This document shows, one piece after another, positions 60,293-64,000 of a stretch of DNA of 64,000 nucleotides. Below the pieces are notes generated by a model that was not told the DNA's origin, ran no database searches, and saw only the letters and a list, made by a program, of their open reading frames with translations. The position numbers and the translations under genes were made by a program. Source of the DNA: CAXXOK01 sp963675925 (GTDB lineage Bacteria > Bacillota > Clostridia > Christensenellales > Aristaeellaceae); NCBI GenBank assembly GCA_963675925.2, contig CAXXIB010000004.1, forward strand, positions 558,001 through 622,000. Direction: 5' to 3'. Every line of letters begins with the position of its first letter. Position 1 is the stretch's first letter.

Positions 60293-60321
60293 TTGTTTGC
60301 GCAGGCAGGCTATGCTATACT
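60293..60321 (+). promoter_or_regulatory. Promoter of the flavodoxin gene
   Basis: TTGTTT, 17-base spacer, TATACT with a preceding TGC (extended -10), about 38 bases before the start codon. Confidence 0.7.
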
Positions 60322-60358
60322 CAGCGTATTAAGTCGTGACAGTGAAAGGAGCAACTCC

Positions 60359-60838
60359 ATGAATATCGGCATTATCATCTACTCCGAGACCGGCAACAAC
60401 CTGGCTGTCGCACAGCGCGTGGCGGAGACCTTGAACGCCGCCGGCCATACGGCGGAAATCAAGCAAGTGACCATTGCAAAACGGGAAAACACGAGCGCTG
60501 CGGTGACGCTTAAGGACATCCCCTCCACCGACGGGTATGATCTGCTGATCTTCGGCGCGCCCGTACAGGCGTTTTCGCTATGCCGCGCGATGACGCTGTA
60601 CTTAAAGCAGCTGGGTAGCATTGAGGGCATCCCGGTCGGTTGTTTTAACACCCAGGGCCTGAACAAAAAGTGGATGGGCGGCAACCGCGCCTTTAAAACC
60701 ATGCAGACCCTGCTGCTGGCAAGCGGCGCAGCAAGCGTTACGCGCGTGGGCCATGTGCACTGGAAAGCAAAGGATCGCGACCAGCAGATTGCCGATCTGG
60801 TCTCCGGCGCAGCCCGGTTTGCCGCAACGGCGCAGTAA
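60359..60838 (+). CDS. Flavodoxin-family protein
   Basis: A 159-residue FMN-binding electron carrier or reductase: the phosphate loop YSETGNNLAVA (about 8-18), a second loop FGAPVQAFS, and the FNTQGLNKKWMGGNRAF segment. Start ATG at 60359 follows AAAGGAG; upstream codons overlap the promoter and are not translated. Monocistronic, with a strong terminator. Redox partner unknown. Confidence 0.9.
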   Translation: MNIGIIIYSETGNNLAVAQRVAETLNAAGHTAEIKQVTIAKRENTSAAVTLKDIPSTDGYDLLIFGAPVQAFSLCRAMTLYLKQLGSIEGIPVGCFNTQGLNKKWMGGNRAFKTMQTLLLASGAASVTRVGHVHWKAKDRDQQIADLVSGAARFAATAQ

Positions 60839-60854
60839 GCAAAGCCTGACCATA

Positions 60855-60890
60855 CAAAACCCCCCGGCAGAATTGCCGGGGGGTTTTGTT
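60855..60890. terminator. Terminator between flavodoxin and the convergent membrane gene
   Basis: CAAAACCCCCCGGCA-gaat-TGCCGGGGGGTTTTG, perfect 15-bp stem with T-rich 3' end. Confidence 0.9.
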
Positions 60891-60903
60891 GCTGCTCACT
60901 TTT

Positions 60904-61779
60904 TTAGTCGTGATCGGCGGCCCAGAGGGCCGTATTATAGCGGCGCAAGGGCAATAGGAGGATGTAGGATAAAACCATCAACCCAGACAGCACCAGCGTA
61001 GCGGGATGGAATTTCACGCTAAACACCGCCTCCACGCTCAGCAGGTTGGCGGCCAGTAAAATCAGCTCCTGATAGGAAACCACACACAGCGCGATGCACA
61101 GCACCAGCGTGGGCAGCCACAGGAGCAGGTTTTTCCGGCGCAGGGTGCGCAGTGCGCCTTTCTTTGGCAGGCGTTCAAACCCGAAGCGATAGGCCCCCGT
61201 TTGAAACACGCCCCACAGGTACAGCGCAAGGCAGCCCACAAACAAAACCACCAGCACAAGGCCGCCGCCCAGCACCCCGGCATCCACCCAAACGGGTTTG
61301 CTCATAAGCAGGCGCGGGATGGCCGCAAACACGGTCGCAATGGCCGAAGCCAGCCAACTGGGCGCGCCAAGCAAGGCTTGCAGGGCCGCAAATACATTGT
61401 CCATCGCCCACAGTGGAATCAGTATAAAGGCCGACAGCACAATCAGCGGCAGCACTTTCACCCGCAGCAGTTGAGCGCGGCCCAAAAAGCTCTGATGCCA
61501 GGGCTTGTCCCGGTTGCACAGCGATTGCAGGGTCAGGGGTGCGGACGCATCCATGGCATAGGCGGCGACGATTGCGCCATAGCGGATGCGCACGGGGCCG
61601 ACCACCGTATACCACAGCAAAGGGGAAAACACGACCAGGACTTTGGACCAGGTGCCAAGCGGGAGATAATACGCCAGGCAAAATGGAATCCACGGCACAA
61701 GGCGCGGCAAAAGCGACACCAGGGTCAGCCGTAGCAGGGCAAAATAACGCAGCGGAGCGCTGCCGGATGTTTTACGCAT
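60904..61779 (-). CDS. Polytopic membrane protein, unknown
   Basis: About 291 residues from the ATG at 61779, which lies 3 bases downstream of the LCP stop on this strand; GGAGATAACC precedes it. Six to seven hydrophobic helices, with a motif-less sequence (LGTWSKVLVVFSPLLWYTVVGPVRIRYG). Several Arg-rich loops (FERLPKKGALRTLRRKN). Function unknown; closely spaced after the LCP gene, so a cell-envelope role is inferred. Confidence 0.65.
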   Translation of the reverse strand: MRKTSGSAPLRYFALLRLTLVSLLPRLVPWIPFCLAYYLPLGTWSKVLVVFSPLLWYTVVGPVRIRYGAIVAAYAMDASAPLTLQSLCNRDKPWHQSFLGRAQLLRVKVLPLIVLSAFILIPLWAMDNVFAALQALLGAPSWLASAIATVFAAIPRLLMSKPVWVDAGVLGGGLVLVVLFVGCLALYLWGVFQTGAYRFGFERLPKKGALRTLRRKNLLLWLPTLVLCIALCVVSYQELILLAANLLSVEAVFSVKFHPATLVLSGLMVLSYILLLPLRRYNTALWAADHD

Positions 61780-61781
61780 GG

Positions 61782-63098
61782 TTATCTCCAATCCAACTGG
61801 AATTCATTGATGTGCGGGTTTTGGTACCAAACCACAGGCTGGGACTTCCAGGGGCGCTGCTCTTCATAGCCGAGGGATGCCGTCAGCTCGATAGCCAGAT
61901 CGCGCATGGCAACGCGGGCATACTTCATCTTGGTGATGTCCTTATGGTCCAGCGAATCGCAGGCCTGTTGGAAGTAGTCTATGGTCTCGTCATACGCGGC
62001 ACGCAGCTGTTGATACATATCCTTTTGTTCGGCGGTCATGGGCGGGTTTTGCGCCTTCAGCTCTGCGAGCAGTTCCGTGCAGAGATTGATGACATGCATG
62101 GAGTAAAACCCCACATCCTCGTAGAACTTCGTGTGCTCACGGCTTACATAGGGCATCGGCGGCACGGCAATGCCGTACACAGCTTGGATCAACTCGATAC
62201 GCGCATCCTGATCGGTAAAGGTGAAGTTCCAACCCATGGCCGGATGGTACCCGCCCACCATGGTGTAGGAGTGAATCTCCGGCCCGCCGCTTTTAAGCAG
62301 CAGCGGCGCCAGCGATAAAAAGCCCGTAGCTTTCACGCCTGTCATGTTGGTGAACACGCCGTTGGCCGGGTCTGCCAGCGCGTTTAGCACATTCAGGGCG
62401 CTGGCGGAATCGCGCATCAGCTTTTTCATGATGGCGGTGATCATCTCCCGCTGACGGCGGGTACGGCCCAGGTCGGTACCGTCTACTGTGGCATTTTTGC
62501 GGGCACGGACATAGTCCATAATGCCCTGGCCATCCAGGTGCTGAAAGCCCTTGGTGTAGCGCCTGCCGCTGTCGCCGCCGTAGGTCATGTCCACTTCGTA
62601 GTCAATGCCGCCAAGTGCATCGCCCAGCTTGAACATCGTGCCCATATCCACGGCAAAATAGCCGCTGATTTTGATGCCGCCCAGCAGCTGTTCCACCGAA
62701 GCCTGGGTGCGTTCCAATCCCTGTGCCAAGGTCGTGGCGCAGTTGACCGCGGAGTTGAGCTTATATATGCCCCGCACCCCCGGCACGATGGTCACCGTAT
62801 CGCGCGGGATGGATATAATATCAATTTTGTTTTGGGTCAGGTTGAACGCTACGACCATCACCGCGTCGGTGTGGCAATCGGTGATGGTGTCCTTGAACGC
62901 GCTGCCCCAGTACCCTTCCCTGCCAAGGTCTATGCCCAGCAAGAGCACATTTAAAATGGTGTCGGGGTATGCGATATAGTCAATGGTTTCGTTTGGGAAG
63001 ATCAGGGGATTTGTTTTCTCCACCGCCAGTGCCGCAAAGGGCATAACAAGGAGACAAACGCCCAGCCATAGGCTGATCATCCTGTATTTGAGCCGCAT
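61782..63098 (-). CDS. LytR-CpsA-Psr (LCP) family protein
   Basis: A 438-residue cell-wall protein with an N-terminal signal anchor (about 8-26). LCP landmarks: LLLGIDLGREGY, TDAVMVVAFN, IDIISIPRDTVT (Arg binding the lipid pyrophosphate), GIYKLNSAV, and DYVRARKNATVDGTDLGRTRRQREMI. LCP enzymes move undecaprenyl-linked glycopolymers (wall teichoic acid, capsule) to peptidoglycan. The C-terminal 130 residues (about 310-438) are an extra domain without known motif. Leftward; the membrane protein follows directly. Confidence 0.92.
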   Translation of the reverse strand: MRLKYRMISLWLGVCLLVMPFAALAVEKTNPLIFPNETIDYIAYPDTILNVLLLGIDLGREGYWGSAFKDTITDCHTDAVMVVAFNLTQNKIDIISIPRDTVTIVPGVRGIYKLNSAVNCATTLAQGLERTQASVEQLLGGIKISGYFAVDMGTMFKLGDALGGIDYEVDMTYGGDSGRRYTKGFQHLDGQGIMDYVRARKNATVDGTDLGRTRRQREMITAIMKKLMRDSASALNVLNALADPANGVFTNMTGVKATGFLSLAPLLLKSGGPEIHSYTMVGGYHPAMGWNFTFTDQDARIELIQAVYGIAVPPMPYVSREHTKFYEDVGFYSMHVINLCTELLAELKAQNPPMTAEQKDMYQQLRAAYDETIDYFQQACDSLDHKDITKMKYARVAMRDLAIELTASLGYEEQRPWKSQPVVWYQNPHINEFQLDWR

Positions 63099-63444
63099 GG
63101 TGTATAATCACTGCTTTCTAGATCAATGGATTCAAGGGGTCTGCCGTCTTGCTGCCGGCAAAGGCGTGTGGGGCGGTCCAGTGCTCCACTGCGGGCCGTA
63201 ACAAACGGGGCAAGACACCCGGCGGACAGGCGATGCCCTCCGCCGCCTAAGCATAACAGAAACAAACAGGAGTCACAACATGTTCTTGATTTTGGAATGA
63301 TTGTAAACGGCGAGAATATCCCACTCGTTCAGGCATGCAACATGCTGAAGCTGACGCTGCTGCGCCTTGCTTTCGCCCGGCTGTTTCATGGTAAAAAGAC
63401 CGCATCCATACGCGGCCTTTGCTCTAATAATTATATGGAAGTTT
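63099..63444. other. 346-bp intergenic region upstream of the LCP gene
   Basis: It separates divergent or tandem leftward genes. It holds the minus-strand terminator of the GntR gene at 63395-63420, and a rightward AGGAGT site before ATG 63281 that opens only a six-codon frame. The LCP promoter region (63099-63200) has no clear -35/-10 pair. Nothing else identifiable. Confidence 0.5.
63393..63420 (-). terminator. Terminator of the GntR gene
   Basis: Minus-strand stem AAAGGCCGC-gtatggat-GCGGTCTTT (one G-U pair) followed by TTTT. Confidence 0.7.
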
Positions 63445-63816
63445 CTAGTCTTTATAGTGCCGTTTTACGGCTTCGATGATCTCATCACACGAGATGCCAA
63501 GGCTGCGGCAGGCGTGTACATCCTCCGCCAGTCTGGCGTTTAGAATATCGGCCTTGGTCTCCTCCATCTGCCGGTCGGTGACCTGCGATACGGTGGTGCC
63601 GCGCCCCACGCGCGTTGTAATCAGCCCCTGGCTTTCGAGCAATTCCCAGGCTTTTTTCACCGTGATGACGCTGATACGCAGCTCCAGCGCCACCGTACGG
63701 ATGGGCGGAAGGGGAGCGCCCGAAGGCAGCTCCCCGCGAATGATCTGGGCGCGGATTTGTTCATAAATCTGCTGATAGATCGGCGCATTCGCCGTGTCCG
63801 ATATCACGATATTCAT
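63445..63816 (-). CDS. GntR-family regulator, YtrA subfamily
   Basis: A 123-residue regulator: short winged-helix domain PIYQQIYEQIRAQIIRGELPSGAPLPPIRTVALELRISVITVKKAWELLESQGLITTRVGRGTTVSQ, then a short dimerisation helix. This one-domain layout is the YtrA subfamily, which controls ABC transporter operons, often beside permease and ATPase genes. Its ATG overlaps the stop of a membrane protein gene (ATGA), so it is translated after that gene, as in ytr-type operons. Confidence 0.9.
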   Translation of the reverse strand: MNIVISDTANAPIYQQIYEQIRAQIIRGELPSGAPLPPIRTVALELRISVITVKKAWELLESQGLITTRVGRGTTVSQVTDRQMEETKADILNARLAEDVHACRSLGISCDEIIEAVKRHYKD

Positions 63817-64000
63817 AGATCAAGTGTCTCAAACCGCTTGGCGGACAGGCGGTAGGCGATGGCATTAAGCCCTGCAAAGCCCGCGATGCCGGCGATCAGC
63901 GTTACCACATGCGCCGCTGTGGTTTGCATGCCGTCAAAGGTGTTTTGCACAAAGGGAACAAACACGATGCCAAGCTCCACCAGCGCGGCAAAGCCCAGCG
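63813..64000 (-). CDS. Membrane protein C terminus, probably ABC permease (partial)
   Basis: The frame is open from the window edge to the TGA at 63813. The 61 visible residues contain two hydrophobic stretches (LVELGIVFVPFV and VTLIAGIAGFAGLNAIAY) and end RFETLDL. Coupling to a YtrA-type regulator makes an ABC-2 permease likely, but the family cannot be fixed from the tail. Confidence 0.6.
   Translation of the reverse strand, partial: LGFAALVELGIVFVPFVQNTFDGMQTTAAHVVTLIAGIAGFAGLNAIAYRLSAKRFETLDL

Noticed and set aside
63281..63479. Small rightward gene after AGGAGT
   Set aside because: The first frame stops after six codons; the coupled second frame runs into the antisense of the GntR gene and through its terminator, with no recognisable protein.
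1..64000. CRISPR arrays, rRNA, tRNA and insertion-sequence transposases
   Set aside because: No regularly spaced direct repeats, no tRNA-like TTCGANTC arms in intergenic DNA, and no transposase-like protein were seen.

Overview
The window looks like a chromosomal segment of a Gram-positive, anaerobic, relatively GC-rich member of the Clostridia (Bacillota). The reasons are a DnaI-like helicase loader next to a DnaB/DnaD-type initiation protein, a TM1266-type hydrogenase regulator, an LCP cell-wall protein, an ECF transporter S component, the gpsA/DUF1385/prmC/prfA/sua5 gene order, and AGGAGG-type ribosome binding sites. No rRNA, tRNA, CRISPR array or recognisable transposase was seen. Genus cannot be inferred. 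Base composition is GC-rich throughout, except for a partial gene at the left edge, a patch inside dnaI, and an orphan gene at 12.8-13.8 kb, all clearly AT-rich.

Layout. 0-3.5 kb: end of an AT-rich gene, then a leftward replication-initiation operon (DnaB/DnaD-like, DnaI, a Cys-less ArsC/Spx-like protein). 3.6-12.6 kb: a secreted protein, a glycerol-1-phosphate dehydrogenase-like enzyme, a heterodimeric ABC exporter, the GTPase YchF and a frameshifted ATP-grasp gene. 12.6-14.0 kb: the AT-rich orphan membrane gene, flanked by two hairpins that share an identical 20-nt apex in inverted orientation. 14-24.9 kb: diacylglycerol kinase and a CapA-like protein without metal ligands (leftward); then rightward a TIM-barrel isomerase, a PucR-type regulator, a CtpA protease, a 0.4-kb leader with a promoter, leader peptide and terminator, a TM1266 regulator with an ECF S component, a phosphodiester glycosidase, an Lgt-like protein, Ogt and pyruvate kinase.

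25-37 kb: a leftward ArsR-regulated split permease, a phosphoesterase, a HerA-like ATPase coupled to a barstar homologue, and a translation cluster (Sua5, RF1, PrmC, DUF1385, GpsA). GpsA and DUF1385 together carry five frameshifts within about 0.55 kb. An acetylesterase and a tyrosine phosphatase follow. 37-46.4 kb: a stress membrane protein, a BaiN-like flavoprotein, DUF362, a YesL-like protein, a methyltransferase, Hsp33, a HEAT-like protein, an HD phosphohydrolase and a large zinc-ribbon/TPR membrane protein. 46.4-56.8 kb: leftward ABC systems, comprising a TetR-controlled ABC-2 exporter, FetAB-like genes and a second ABC pair, plus a KAP NTPase overlapping a methyltransferase. 56.9-64 kb: a MoxR/DUF58/DUF4129-like cluster, a flavodoxin, an LCP protein, and a YtrA-type GntR regulator behind a truncated membrane gene.

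The most unusual items are the orphan island with its paired hairpins and the 170-nt palindrome, the leader before the TM1266 gene, the apparently inactive CapA, the membrane-less KAP NTPase fused in expression to a methyltransferase, and several enzyme-family proteins that have lost signature residues. The frameshift clusters may be sequence errors and need read-level checking.
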